Shown here piece after piece: positions 15,787 through 27,900 of a stretch of DNA of 64,000 bases. Positions within the stretch are counted from its first letter, which is position 1. Each line of letters starts with the position of its first letter. The notes under the pieces are model-generated. The model made no database searches. It was given only the letters and a program-made list of their open reading frames with translations, and had not been told where the DNA came from. This DNA is from Actinokineospora auranticolor (GTDB lineage Bacteria > Actinomycetota > Actinomycetes > Mycobacteriales > Pseudonocardiaceae). A program made the translations under genes and the position numbers. The stretch lies in the NCBI RefSeq assembly GCF_002934265.1, contig NZ_PTIX01000008.1, positions 124,001 through 188,000 on the forward strand, written 5' to 3'.

Positions 15787-18700
15787 TTAGCGGAGTGCCG
15801 CGAGGCGGTCGGCGATGTGGGTCGCGGCGCCTTCCAGGAGGGTGTCGGCGATGGCCTCCACCGTGCGGGCCTGCCACGGGTCCAGGGACGTGCCCTCGAC
15901 CACCTGGTTGAACGCGCCCATCGCGGGTCCGCAGTGCACCAGGAAGTCCACTCGGGAACGGGTGTCGCCCGCCAGGGCCGACCGGAGGCCGCGGTCGAAG
16001 TAGCCCCGGAAGAGCTTCGCCAGGTCGGCCTTCCCGTCCCCGGTGGGGGTCGGGGCGTCCACCCCGCCCAGGTACTTGGTGAGCACCTGGGCGCGGGTGT
16101 CGCTGTCCAATTCGGACAGGGCGCCGTGCCTGCGCCACAGTTCGTGCAGGCGGGATGCCCTGGCCGGGAAGAACAGTCCGCGCTTGAGGTAGCGGGCGCG
16201 GGCGCCCAGTTCGAACAGGGGGCCCCACGGGGCTGTCTCGATGTCGTACTCGTGGGCTTGGTGCAGGAGGTCCTTCACGGCGGGGCTGGTGGCCGCCTCC
16301 ACCGAGCACTGGTTGACCGAGCCGGTGAGGATGAAGTCCGCGCCGAGCAGGAACGCCGCCGCTGCCGCCGCCGGGCTGCCGATGCCGCCCGCGCAGCCGA
16401 TGTGGACGTGGTGGCCGGACGGGGTGGTCGAGCGGTCCCGCAGCCCGCGGACCGCGGGCAGGAGGGTGAGCAGGTCCGCGTTGGCGGTGACCCAGCCACC
16501 GTCGGCCTCCACGCAGAGGTCGTCGGCCACGGGCCTGGTCGCGGCGGCCGCGGCTTCCGCCTCGGTGACCGCGCCGTCGGCGACCAGGCGGCGGACCAGG
16601 TGCTCGGGCGGGGGCGCCAGGAACTCGGCCGCGATGTCGGTGCGGGCCACCTTGGCCAGGATCCGGCCGCCCTTGAGGCGGAACTTGACCAGGGCCGGGG
16701 TGAGCACCGGGAAACCCGAGGCCTCGACCAGGTCCACGCCGTGCCGGAGCAGGACGTCGACCAGGCCGAGTTCCTCCTCCGGGGCGCCGTGGCGGTAGAG
16801 GACGTTCGCGCCGAACGCGCCGGAGAGGCCGAGGTCGCCGACCAGGCCGCGCACCTCGTGCTCGACCTCCGCCGGTGCCAGTCCGCCGGTGCCGAGGAAA
16901 CCGAGCAGGCCCGCCTTGGCCAGGGAACCCAGCATCTCCCGGCCGGAGACCCCGCCGTAGAGGGAACCCGCCAGGTAGGCCCGGCGCAGGCCGTACCGCT
17001 CGCGGAAGGTGCGGGCGCCGAGCGAGTCCGCGTCCGGCGCGGCAGGCACGGCAGGTACCGCGGCAGCGGGAGCGGTGGCGGCGGGAACAGCGGTGGCGGG
17101 GAGGGCAGGGGCGGCCAGCGGGTCGGCGGCCGCCCTGATCTTGGCGACCAGCTTGGTCAGCACCTGCCCCGGTCCTAACTCGACGAACTCGAACTCGCCC
17201 AGGCCCATCAGCGAGCGGACCGTCTCGGTCCAGCGCACCGGGGCGGCGATCTGGGCGGTCAGGGTCTTGGCCACCTCGCCGGGCCGGTACGGCTTGGCGT
17301 CGATGTTGGCCAGGACCGGGATCACCGGGTCCGCCAGCGGGAAGCCCGCCAGGAACGGGGCGAACTCCTCGGCGGTGCCGCGCATGTGGCGGGAGTGGAA
17401 GGGGGCGCTCACGTGCAGGCGGACCGCGCGGGCGCCCGCGGCCTCGAACGCCGCGCAGGCGCGGCCGATCTCCTCGTCCGGGCCGGAGAGGACGAACTGG
17501 TCGGGCGCGTTGTGGTTGGCCAGGTCCAGGCCGGTGAGGCCCGCTTCGGCCAGCACGCGGGTGATCGTGGGCTCGTCGGTGCCGACGACGGCCGCCATCG
17601 AGCCGCCGCCCGCCGCCGCCATCAGCGCGCCGCGCCGGTGGACGAGGCGCAGACCGGTTTCGAAGTCGAACACGCCCGCGGCGAACAGGGCCACGTACTC
17701 GCCGAGGCTGTGGCCGACCAGGTAGTCCGGCGGCGTGGGGTCCGCGGCTCGGCGGTCCAGCCAGGTCAGCGCGCTCACCACGTACAGGGCGGGCTGGGTG
17801 AACTCGGTCCTGGCCAGCTCGCGGCGCGGGTCGTCGACGCACAGCTCGCGGATCGAGTAGCCGAGCACGCGGTCGGCGGTGGCGGTGTGCTCGGGGTAGC
17901 GCTCGAACAACTCCGCGCCCATGCCCCGCCGCTGCGAGCCCTGACCTGGGAATCCGTAGACCTTCACGACGTGCGCCTTCCTCGCGGGGGCTGGGGGGAC
18001 GGGGGCCGGGTCGGCCGCGGCGTCGCGCGCGCGGTCCACCACCCCGGGGTCGTGCCCGAACGGGCTGAACAGGGGCATCGACCAGGAACGGGAACCCGAC
18101 CGCGGGGTGTTGCGGGCGAAGTTGTGCAGGGTGCCCCCCGGGCCGAGGTCCAGGTACAGGAACTCGCCCCGGTCGGCCAGCGCGGCCATCGCCGCGCCGA
18201 ACTCGATGGGGGCGCGGACCACGCGGGCGAAGTGGTCGGCGGTCGGCCGGTCCACCACCGAGCCGTCCACACAGGACACCCAGGGCACCTGGGCCGGGGC
18301 GAAGCGCACGGCCCGCAGCGCGTCGCGGTTCTCCCGCAGCACACCGTCCATCAGCCGCGAGTGGTAGCCGTGCTCCACCGGCACCCGTTGGTGCAGCACG
18401 TCCGCGGCGCGCAGTTGCGCCTCCGCGCGGCCGATCGCCTCGGTGGTGCCCGCGACGACGAAGTGCCCGGGGTAGTTGCGGGCGGCCACCTCGCAGTCGG
18501 CCAGGGCGGGGGCCAGGTCGTGCGCCTCGGGTCCGGCCAGCACCGCCAGCATCCCGCCCGGCGGTGCCGAGCGCAGGCAGCGGGCCTGGTCGACCAGCAG
18601 CCGCAGGCAGTCCGCGGCGCTCAGGCAGCCCGCCACGACCGCGGCCGCGTACTCGCCGAGGCTGCTGCCCAGCAGGTACGCGGGGCGCACCCCGGCCGCC

Positions 18701-18975
18701 CGCAGCATCTCCGCCGCCGCCAGCTCGACCATCACGATGGCCGGGTGGGTCAGCCGCGTGTCGGTGAACAGCTCGTCCCGCCGCTTGCCCGGGTCGAACA
18801 CCGCGGCCAGCACCGACTCGCCGAGTTCGGCCCGCACCGTGGCGTCGTGCCGGTCCAGCGCCGCCCGGAACACCGCGTTCGAGTCGTAGAGGTCCCGGCC
18901 CATCCGGTAGTACTGCGACCCCTGCCCGGAGAACATGAAGACGACGGGCAGCCGCTCCCGCTGCGCCGGGGTCAC
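15787..18975 (-). CDS. Trans-acting AT-AT-ER protein of a trans-AT PKS, 1062 aa
   Basis: Supplies acyl units in trans to AT-less PKS modules. Domain 1 (residues 10-300) is an acyltransferase fold with FSGQGSQ and nucleophile S105 in GSSLGE, but the conserved Arg that holds the malonyl carboxylate is replaced (VDQARCL instead of HRRGALM). This suggests an acyl hydrolase that clears stalled chains. Domain 2 (about 325-600) has FPGQGSQ, GHSLGEY near 421, HRRGALM and APFHSRHM, and is the malonyl-CoA transferase. Domain 3 (about 640-1062) is an FMN-dependent PfaD-type enoyl reductase with the HIGCAGGIGSP loop near 860. The GTG at 18975 overlaps the upstream stop as GTGA. It is the last gene of the operon. 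The visible modules need no enoyl reduction, so the ER target is elsewhere or absent. Confidence 0.95.
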   Translation of the reverse strand: MTPAQRERLPVVFMFSGQGSQYYRMGRDLYDSNAVFRAALDRHDATVRAELGESVLAAVFDPGKRRDELFTDTRLTHPAIVMVELAAAEMLRAAGVRPAYLLGSSLGEYAAAVVAGCLSAADCLRLLVDQARCLRSAPPGGMLAVLAGPEAHDLAPALADCEVAARNYPGHFVVAGTTEAIGRAEAQLRAADVLHQRVPVEHGYHSRLMDGVLRENRDALRAVRFAPAQVPWVSCVDGSVVDRPTADHFARVVRAPIEFGAAMAALADRGEFLYLDLGPGGTLHNFARNTPRSGSRSWSMPLFSPFGHDPGVVDRARDAAADPAPVPPAPARKAHVVKVYGFPGQGSQRRGMGAELFERYPEHTATADRVLGYSIRELCVDDPRRELARTEFTQPALYVVSALTWLDRRAADPTPPDYLVGHSLGEYVALFAAGVFDFETGLRLVHRRGALMAAAGGGSMAAVVGTDEPTITRVLAEAGLTGLDLANHNAPDQFVLSGPDEEIGRACAAFEAAGARAVRLHVSAPFHSRHMRGTAEEFAPFLAGFPLADPVIPVLANIDAKPYRPGEVAKTLTAQIAAPVRWTETVRSLMGLGEFEFVELGPGQVLTKLVAKIRAAADPLAAPALPATAVPAATAPAAAVPAVPAAPDADSLGARTFRERYGLRRAYLAGSLYGGVSGREMLGSLAKAGLLGFLGTGGLAPAEVEHEVRGLVGDLGLSGAFGANVLYRHGAPEEELGLVDVLLRHGVDLVEASGFPVLTPALVKFRLKGGRILAKVARTDIAAEFLAPPPEHLVRRLVADGAVTEAEAAAAATRPVADDLCVEADGGWVTANADLLTLLPAVRGLRDRSTTPSGHHVHIGCAGGIGSPAAAAAAFLLGADFILTGSVNQCSVEAATSPAVKDLLHQAHEYDIETAPWGPLFELGARARYLKRGLFFPARASRLHELWRRHGALSELDSDTRAQVLTKYLGGVDAPTPTGDGKADLAKLFRGYFDRGLRSALAGDTRSRVDFLVHCGPAMGAFNQVVEGTSLDPWQARTVEAIADTLLEGAATHIADRLAALR

Positions 18976-21900
18976 CGGTACGCGTCCCAGAACATGCCGC
19001 CTGCCGGGACCTCCACCGGGGCCGGGGCGGGGGTGACCGGCTCGTCCCAGAAGAGGCCCTGCGATTCGGGGGCAGCCGAGCCGCGGATGACCACCCGGCG
19101 GTCGAACCGCGGTTCGGGCAGCGGCGCGCGGCCGGTGTGGCCCGCCGGGGCCGGGGCGAGCAGGACGTGGGCGTTGGTGCCGCCGTCGGCGAAGCAGTTC
19201 AGCGCGGCGACCCCGGCCTCGCGCGGCCACGCCGCTGCCCGCCGCGGGAAGTACAGCGGCGAGGCGTCCAGGTCGTAGTGCGCGAGCGGCTGCTGCCCGG
19301 AGCGGAACGGCACCTGCTCGCCGTGGCTGAGCATCAACACCACCTTGATGAACGCGGCGATGCCCTCGGCGGCGAGCGGGTGGCCGATGTTCGGCTTCAC
19401 CGAGCCCAGCGCCACCGGCTGCGCGGACCCGGTCCGGTAGACCGATTCCACCGCCTTGAGCTCCAGCAGGTCGGTGATCACCGAGCCGGAACCGTTGGCC
19501 TCCACCCAGCCGACGTCGGCCGCGGCGTGCCCGCTGCGCGCCAGCGCCCGCAGCATGACGTCCTTCTGCGCCTGGAGGTTCGGCGTGGCCGGGCCCGCGG
19601 TGCGGCCGTCGTTGTTGATCGCGATGCCGGACAGCACCGCCAGCACCCGGTCGCCGTCGGCGCGGGCCCGCTCCAGCGGCTTGAGCACCACCACGCCGAC
19701 GCCCTCGCCGAGCACCAGACCCGCCGCGCGGCTGTCGAACACGTGGAACTCCGCACCCGGGTTGAGCAGGCCGCGCTTGCCGAACACCCGGTGGGCGCGG
19801 TCGTCGGCGAGCAGGCTCACCCCGCCGACCACCGCCGCCTCCAGGTCACCCGCGCGCAGCGCCTGGACGGCCATGTCCATCGCCACCAGCGCCGAGGAGC
19901 ACGCGGTGTCGACCACCACGCTCGGGCCGCGGAAGTCGAAGAACTGGGACACGTTGGCGGACAGGTAGTTCTGCCCGGTCACCACGACCGGGTTGCGGGA
20001 GCGGTCGAGCCGGTCCGCGTCGGCGGTGTGGGTGTTGCGGCCACCGACGTAGACGCCGACCTCGCGGCCCTTGAGGTCCTCGGGCCGGTACCCGGCGTCG
20101 TGCACCGCCCGGCTGACCTCCTCCAGCAGCAGCAGCGCCTGCGGGTCCATCGCCACCACGTCGGACTCGTCGAGCAGGAAGGCCTCCGGGTCGAACCGGA
20201 GCACCTCGTCGAGCAGCCCGGCGTGGAAGTCCACCGGCCTGCCGAACCGCGCGGCCGGGACCGGTCGCAGCGCGGTGTCCCCGCCGCGCAGGAGCCGCCA
20301 GTAGTCGGCCGCGGACGGTGCCTGCGGGAACCGGCAGGACAGACCGACGACCGCGATCTCGGTGCTCCGCCGGACCTCGGAGACCACCGCCGGGGTCACC
20401 GGGGCGGTGACCGGGCTGGGCGCGGCGGTCGGGCTGGGCGCAGCGGTGTCGGTGCCGAACTCGGCCCCCAACCGCTCCGGGAACTCCGCGGCGAGGTAGC
20501 TCGCGAACCCGTCCGTGGTCGGGTGCTCCAGCAGCGCCGACGGGTCGACCGACACGTCGAGCCGCTTGGCCACCGTCTGCACCAGCTGCGACACCATGAT
20601 CGAGTCCAGCCCGTAGTCGTGCACCGGCACGTCCCCGGCCAGCTTGGCCCGGTCGAACCGCAGTTCGGTGGCCAGTTGGTCCAGCAGCCACGAGGACACC
20701 GCGGCCACCGCGGCACCCGTCGCCACCGGTGCCTGGACCCGCGCGGCCGGTGCGGCCGGTGCGGGTGCGGTCGGGGTGTGCGGGTGGCGGTGGGTCAGCC
20801 GCTCCGGGTGCCAGTCGGCACCGGGCCGGACCACCGCGGGCAGCACCACCCGGGCACCGGAGGCCAGCGCCCGCTCCAGCAGCGCCAGGCCCTGCCGGTC
20901 GGACAGCGCGGCCAGCCCCGAGGCCAGGTAGGCGGCACTGCGCGCCTCGCCCATGCCGGTGTCGCGCCAGCTCGGCCACTGCACGCTGACGATCGGCAGC
21001 CCGTGCGGGCGCGCCTCCGCCACGGCGTCGAGGTAGCCGTTGGCCATCGCGTAGTCGCTCTGCCCCACGGCCAGCTGCGGGATGGCCGCGGCGACCGAGG
21101 AGTACACGACGAACAGGCTCAGCGGCTCGTCGCGGAAGCAGTCGACGAGGGCGTCCACGCCGAACACCTTGGGGCCGAGCACCCGGCCGATCGCGTCGGC
21201 GGGCTTGCGGACGAACGCGGGGTTCTCGAAGTCGGTCGTGCCCGCGCTGTGCACCACACCGCCGACCGGGCCCAGCCGCCGCTTGACCTCGGCCAGCGCC
21301 TTGGCCACCTGCTCGCGCTCCTCCAGCGCGACGGCCAGCACCTCCACCTGCACGCCTTGGTCGGCCAGCTGCGCCAACGGCCGCAGCTTGCGGCCCAGCG
21401 CGGTGTCCTCGGCGATGTGCGCCGCCCACCGCTCGCGCGGGGGCAGCTCCTCGCGGCCGGCCAGCACCAGCTTGCGGACGCCGTGCTCGGCGACGAAGTG
21501 CCGGGCGGTCAGCAGCCCGATGCCGCGCGTGCCGCCGGTCACCCAGAGCACGTGGTCGGCCGGGAACCGCACCGGGTTACCGGCGCTCGCGGTCAGTTCG
21601 CGCAGTTCGGCGGTGTGCCTGGCACCGTCCCGATAGGACACTTCGGCGGGGTCGCCGTCGGCGCGCAGCTCCTCGACCACGATCAGGCACAGCTCGTCGT
21701 CGCCCGCGCCGCCCACGGCCACGTGCCGCGACCGGAGCTGCCGGTACTCGCTCTGCAACATCCGGTACAGGCCCGTGCGGGCGGCTCCGCCGAGCGAGCC
21801 GTCGCGGGAGACCAGCAGTGCGGTCGCCTCCCGGCGGCCCAGGTCGACCAGTCGTTGCAGCCAGGCGACCCAGGTCGGCAGCAGGGCGTGGGACCGCTCG

Positions 21901-24900
21901 CCGCAGCCCGCGAGGTCGACCACCGCGTCGTAGGCGTCCCACCGGGTGTCCGCGGCGGCCAGGTCGGCCTCAAGCCTGCCCGGGTCGAGCACCTCGGCGC
22001 CGGGCAGCGCGGCGGCCACCCTCGCGGCGAGCGCCTCGGTGCCGGGCGCGGCGAGCACGGCGGTGCGGGTCGGGGCGGCGCCGCGGCCGGTGATCGGCGC
22101 GGGCACCCAGTGCCGGGTCAGCAGCGCCCCGGCGTCCTCGGCCACCGGTGCGGCGCCCAGCGCGGCCAGCTCGGCGTCCGCGGCGGGCAGCCAGACCCGG
22201 TCGCCGCCGAACGGGTAGCCGGGCAGCGCGGTGCGGGCGGGCCGGGTCGGGTGCAGCGCCGACCAGTCCACCCGCTGCCCGGCCAGCCAGGCCGCGGCGA
22301 ACGCGTCCGGGTCGGCGGCGGGGGCCTCGCCCGGCGCGGGCCTGCGCGGGTCCACCACGCCGGTCCGGGTCCGCGCGCCGGTGGTCCCGGCGGCGAACCG
22401 GTCCAGCTCCGCGACCAGCTCGGGCAGCGCGTCGAACCGGACCGCCAGCCGGTGCGCCATCGCCTCGCGGCCGGATTGCAGCGTCCACGCCACCTCGGCC
22501 GGGGCCGGGTCGGCGCCGCGCAGGTGGTCGGCCAGCCTGCGGGCCTGGGCCACCAGCCGGTCGGCGTCGCGGGCGGACAGCACCGCCACCTGCGGCCCGG
22601 CCGGGGCCGGGGCGGCAGGCCCGGCGGTGAACTCCTGGAGGATCACGTGGGCGTTGGTGCCACCCGCGCCGAACGAGCTGACGCCCGCCGTGCGCGGTCG
22701 CGCGGCACCGCCCGCGCCCACCCGCGACGGCCACGGGGCCAGCTCCCGCTGCACCTCGAACGGGGTGGCGTCGAAATCGATGTTCGGGTTCAGCCGGTCG
22801 GCGTGCAGGGACGGGGCCAGCTCGCCGTGGCGCAGTTGCAGCAGCACCTTGGTCACCGCCGCGATGCCCGCCGCGGACTCGGCGTGCCCGATGTTCGACT
22901 TCACCGAGCCGATCGGCAGCCGCTCGGGGTTGTCCCCGCCGAACGCGCGCAGCATGCCGTTGACCTCCACCGGGTCGCCCAGCGCGGTGCCGGTGCCGTG
23001 CGCCTCCAGGTAGTCCAGGTCGGTCGGGCGCAGCCCGGCCCGGTCCAGCGCGGTGCGCACCAGGTCGCCCTGGGCCTCGGGGTTGGGCACGCTGTAGCCC
23101 GCCCCGGCGCCGCCGTGGTTGACCGCGGTCGCCTTGACCACCGCCAGCACCCGGTCGCCGTCGGCCAGCGCCCGGTCCAGCCGCTTGAGCAGCACCGCGC
23201 CGGAGCCCTCGGCGGGCACGTAGCCGGTGCCGCCCTCGCCGAAGCTGCGGCAGCGGCCGTCGGCGGCCAGGAAGCCGCGCTGCGCCAGCTGCAGGAACTT
23301 CACCGGGTGGCTGGAGATGTTGACCCCGCCCGCGACGGCCACCTCGCAGTCGCCGTTGCCGATCGCCAGGCACGCCTGGTGGATGGTGACCAGCGCCGAG
23401 GAGCACATCGTGTCCAGCGCGACGCTGGGGCCGGTGAAGTTGTAGAAGTAGGACACCCGGTTGGCCACCGAGGCGTAGGAGGAGGAGGTGGCGAAACCCT
23501 TGCCCGCCAACGCGTCCTGCACCCCGTAGAGCTGGTAGTGGCCGTACATCATCCCGACGAACACGCCGGTCCGGCTGCCGCGCAACCGCTCGCGGGTGTA
23601 GCCGGCGTCCTCCAGCAGGTGCCACACCGTCTCCAGGAACACCCGCTCCTGCGGGTCGGTGTGCTCGGCCTCGATCTGCGACATCCGGAAGAACAGCGGG
23701 TCGAACCGGTCCGCGCCGCGCACGAAACCGCCCCACTTGCCGTAGGTCTTGCCGGTGGCGGTCCGGTCCGGGTCGTGGAACACGGCGTGGTCCCAGCGCT
23801 CGCCGGGGATCTCCTCGACGCTGTCCACGCCCGCGCGCAGGTTGCGCCAGAACTCGTCCACGTCGTCGGCGCCGGGGTAGCGGCCCGCCACGCCGATGAT
23901 CGCGATGTCGGCCCGTTCGGCCACCGGTTCGACCTGGGCGCTCACCTCGACCACCGGTGTGGCCGCGGGGAGCGCGACCTGGGCGGGTTCGGTCGCGGTG
24001 GGTTCCGCGCCGGGCGCGGTGGCGAAGGCGGCCGGGTGCGCGGCGGCCAAGTGGTCGGCCAGGGCGCGCACGCTGACGTACTCGAACAGCAGCGTCTTCG
24101 ACAGCGGCCCCAGGTGCTCCTCCAGCCGCCGCGCCACGCTCATGGTGATCAGCGAGTCGACGCCGTAGTGCTCGAACGGCTCGGTCACGACGATCTCCGG
24201 CGCGGGCAGTTTCAGCTCCTCGGCGAGGATCCGCAGCACCAGTTCCTCCGCGGCGGGCGGGTTGTCCGCGGGCGCCGGGGCAGCGAGCGGCCGGTCGGCG
24301 GGACCGCCGGTCAGCGCGGCGAGCACCTTCTCCGGCTCGCCCGGGGTCAGCAGCAGCGCCGGGGCGGTGGTGCCCAGCGCCCGGTCGAGCGCGGCCAGGC
24401 CCTGGGCCGTGCGCACCGGCCGCATCCCCAGCACCCGGCCCATGTACTCGATCGCGGGCTCGTCGACGCGCATCGCCCCGTCCGCCCACACCGGCCAGGC
24501 GGCGGCCAGCGTGCGGCCCCGGCGGGCACCGAGGGCGCGCAGGCGCTCCCGGCGGTCGGCGAAGTGGTCGAGGAAGGCGTTGGCGAACGCGTAGTCGGTC
24601 TGGCCCGCGTTGCCGAAGGCCGCGGCGGCCGAGGAGAACGCCACGAAGTAGTCCAGCGGCTCGTCCCTGGTCGCCTCGTCGAGCAGCGCGGCGCCGCGCA
24701 CCTTGGCGGCCAGCACGGCGTCGGCGGCGGCCCGGTCCTTGCCCGCGAGCAGCCCGTCGCGCAGCACCCCGGCCGCGTGCACGACTCCGCGCACCGGCCC
24801 GAACACCAGCCGGGCCTCGTCGAGCAGCGCCCGCACCCCGGCCGGGTCGGACACGTCGGCGAGCACGACCCGAGCGCCGATCGCCGCCGCCCGCTCCCGC

Positions 24901-27900
24901 GCCCGGGTACCCGGTTCGGTGCGCGCGGCCAGCACCAGTCCGCCCGAGGTGGCCCCGGCGGCCCGGCGCGCGCCCGCCACGTGCTCGGCGATCAGCAGAC
25001 CCAGCGCACCGGTGCCACCGGTGATCACGTGCGCGCCCGCCCCGGTGAACACCGGCTCGCCCACCTCCGGCAGCACCACCCGGCGCCACGACCGGCGGGA
25101 CCGGCCCGCCCCGTCCACGCGGACCTCGACATCGTCGGAGATCCGCAGGTCGGCGAGCACGGCGGTGGTGAAGTCGACCTCGGCGGCCACCGCCAGCACC
25201 CCGGCGTCGATGGCGGGGTGCTCCTGGCGCACCGACCGCAGGAAGGCGGCCATCGCCGGGTGCGCCGGGGAAGTGGCGGGCTCGCGGTGGGCGAAGCGGT
25301 AGTGCAGGGCACCCCCGCGCTCCCGCTGCCACGCCCGGAAGAAGTCCGCCGCGGCGTGGAAGGCGCCCGCCACGGCCTCGGTGGCGTCGGGGGACTCGCC
25401 TGCCAGGTGCAGGACGTGCGCCGTGGCGCCGGTCAGCCCGCGCACCGCCGCCGTGGCGTCGAACCGGTCGTCGACCGCGATCCGCCGCGCGTCGACACCC
25501 TCCGCGGCCAGCGCCGCCACCGCCGCGTGGCCGTGCGCGCCCGCGTCCAGCACCAGCACCGGACCGGTCAGCTCGCGGTCGGCGGTTCCGGCGGGCTCCC
25601 AGGTCGGCTCGAACGCGGACACCACGTCGGCGCCCCGCCGCGGCACCGCCCGCAGGGTGAACCCCTCGACCGCTACCAGCACCTCCCCGTCGGCGTCGAG
25701 CAGCCGCACGTCGAAGCGCAGCACCCCGGTCGGGGTGGCGCCCGCGGCGGGCAGCGCGTGGGCGTACACCTCGGCGGGCAGCGCGCCGAACACCCGCACC
25801 GACCCGAGGGAGAACGGCAGGTACGGCACCGGGGACGCCGGGTCGCCCGCGCCGGGCGCCAGCCTGCCCGCGGCCTGGAGCGCGGCGTCGAGCAGGGACG
25901 GGTGCAGCACGTACGCGCCCGCGTCGGCGCGGCGCGCCTCGGGCAGCCGGAGCGCGGCGAGCACCTCGCCCTCGCCCAGCGCCAGCTCGTGGATCGCCCG
26001 GAAGCTGGGGCCGTAGTCGAACCCGAGCCGGTCGAACGCGGCGTAGCACTCCCGCGCGCCGGACACCTCCGGGCACCGGGCCCGCACGGCGGCGAGGTCG
26101 ACCCGAGCGGGCCGATCGGCGGGATCGGTGCCGAAGGTGCCGCTCGCGTGCACGGCCTCGCCCGCCACCTCGAACGACGACCCGCGCACCGTGACCCGCA
26201 ACGGCGGCCCACCCGCCCGGACCGGGGCGGCCCAGGTCAGGTCGTGCACCCGGCGGACCGGGGCGCCGGTGGCCAGCTCACCGGCCAGCCGCGCCATCTC
26301 CAGGTACGCCACCCCGGCCAGCACCGGCGCACCGCCCACGACGTGCTCGCCGAGGAAGAACTCCGCACCGGTCAACGCCTTGGTGAAGGTGTGGGTGTCC
26401 CCGGTGGTCTCCAGCGAGTCCAGCAGGGTCGGGTGCAGCGGTCGTGGGCGCACGGGATCGACCCAGTGCCGGGTCCGGGCGAACGGGTAGGTCGGCAGGT
26501 GCACCCGGCGGCGCCGGGCCCCCGCGTGCAGCACCCGCCAGTCGACCTCGGCGCCGGACAGCCACGCCGTCACCGCGGCGGCAGGGTCTGCCGTCGCGGT
26601 GACGGACCCGGCGTCCCGATCGTGGTCGACCCGCGCGGTGCGCACCGCGGACGGGCGACCCGCCAGGTGCTCCACCAGCTCGGCGCGCAGGTCGGCGGCG
26701 TGGGCGCTGACCACGGCGAGCCGGTGCGCCATCGGCTCCCGGCCCACCTGCAACGTGAACGCCAGGTCGGCGGCCGACACCCGGTGCTCGCCGAGGTGGT
26801 CGGCCAGCCGGGCGGCGGCGGCCCGCAGCGCGTCGGCGTCGCGGGCGGAGAGCACGAACGCCTGCTCGGCCCCGGTGCCCCGCCCCTGCTCGGACGACAT
26901 GTCCGGTCCCTCCATCAGGTATTCCTCCAGCACCACGTGCGCGTTCGCCCCGCCGAAGCCGAACGAGCTGACCCCACCGCGGCGCGGCAGCTCCGCCCCG
27001 GCGGCGTCGGTGCGCCGGGGCCACGCCCGCGCGGTCGCGGCCACCTCGAACGGCCCGCCCGCCAGGTCCAGGTACGGGTTCCGCTCGCGGAAGTGCAGGC
27101 TGGCCGGGATGGTGCCCTCGCGCAGCGCCAGCACCACCTTGAACAGCCCGGCCACCCCCGCGGCGGCCTCCAGGTGGCCGATGTTGGTCTTCACCGAGCC
27201 GAGCACCGGACCGGCGGCGGGCGCCGGGGCGTCGCCGCGCAGCCTGCGGAACGCGCCGCTGAGGCCCTCGGTCTCGATCGGGTCGCCGAGCGCGGTGCCG
27301 GTGCCGTGCGCCTCGATGTAGCCCACGGTGTCCAGCGGCACGTCCGCCGCCCGGTAGGCCTCGACCAGCAGGTCGGCCTGGGCGTCCGGGTTGGGCGCGG
27401 TCAGCGAGGTGGTCCGGCCGCCGTGGTTGACCGCCACCGCGCGGATCACCGCGTGCGGGGCGTCGCCGTCGAGCACCGCCGCGTCGGCGGGCTTGAGCAC
27501 GACCACCCCGGCGCCCTCGCCGCGCACGTACCCGTCGGCGCGGCTGTCGAAGGCCTTGCAGCGCCCGTCCGGGCTGAGCATCTCGCCCTGGCTGAGCGCC
27601 TCGAACACCGAGGGCGACAGCATCAGGCTGACCCCGCCCGCGATGGCCAGGTCGCAGGTGCCGTCGCGCAGCGCCGCGCACGCCTGGTGCACCGCGGTCA
27701 GCGCGCCGGAGCAGGCGGTGTCCACCGCGATCGACGGGCCGCGCAGGTCCAGCAGGTAGGACACCCGGTTCGGGATGATCGACAGCGCCGCGCCGGTGAG
27801 CGTGTGCCCCTCGTTGCCGCGGCCTGCCGCGCGCTGCACGTCCAGGTAGTCGGAGTTGGTCGCGGACAGGAACACCCCGACCCGCTTGCCCGCCAGGTCC

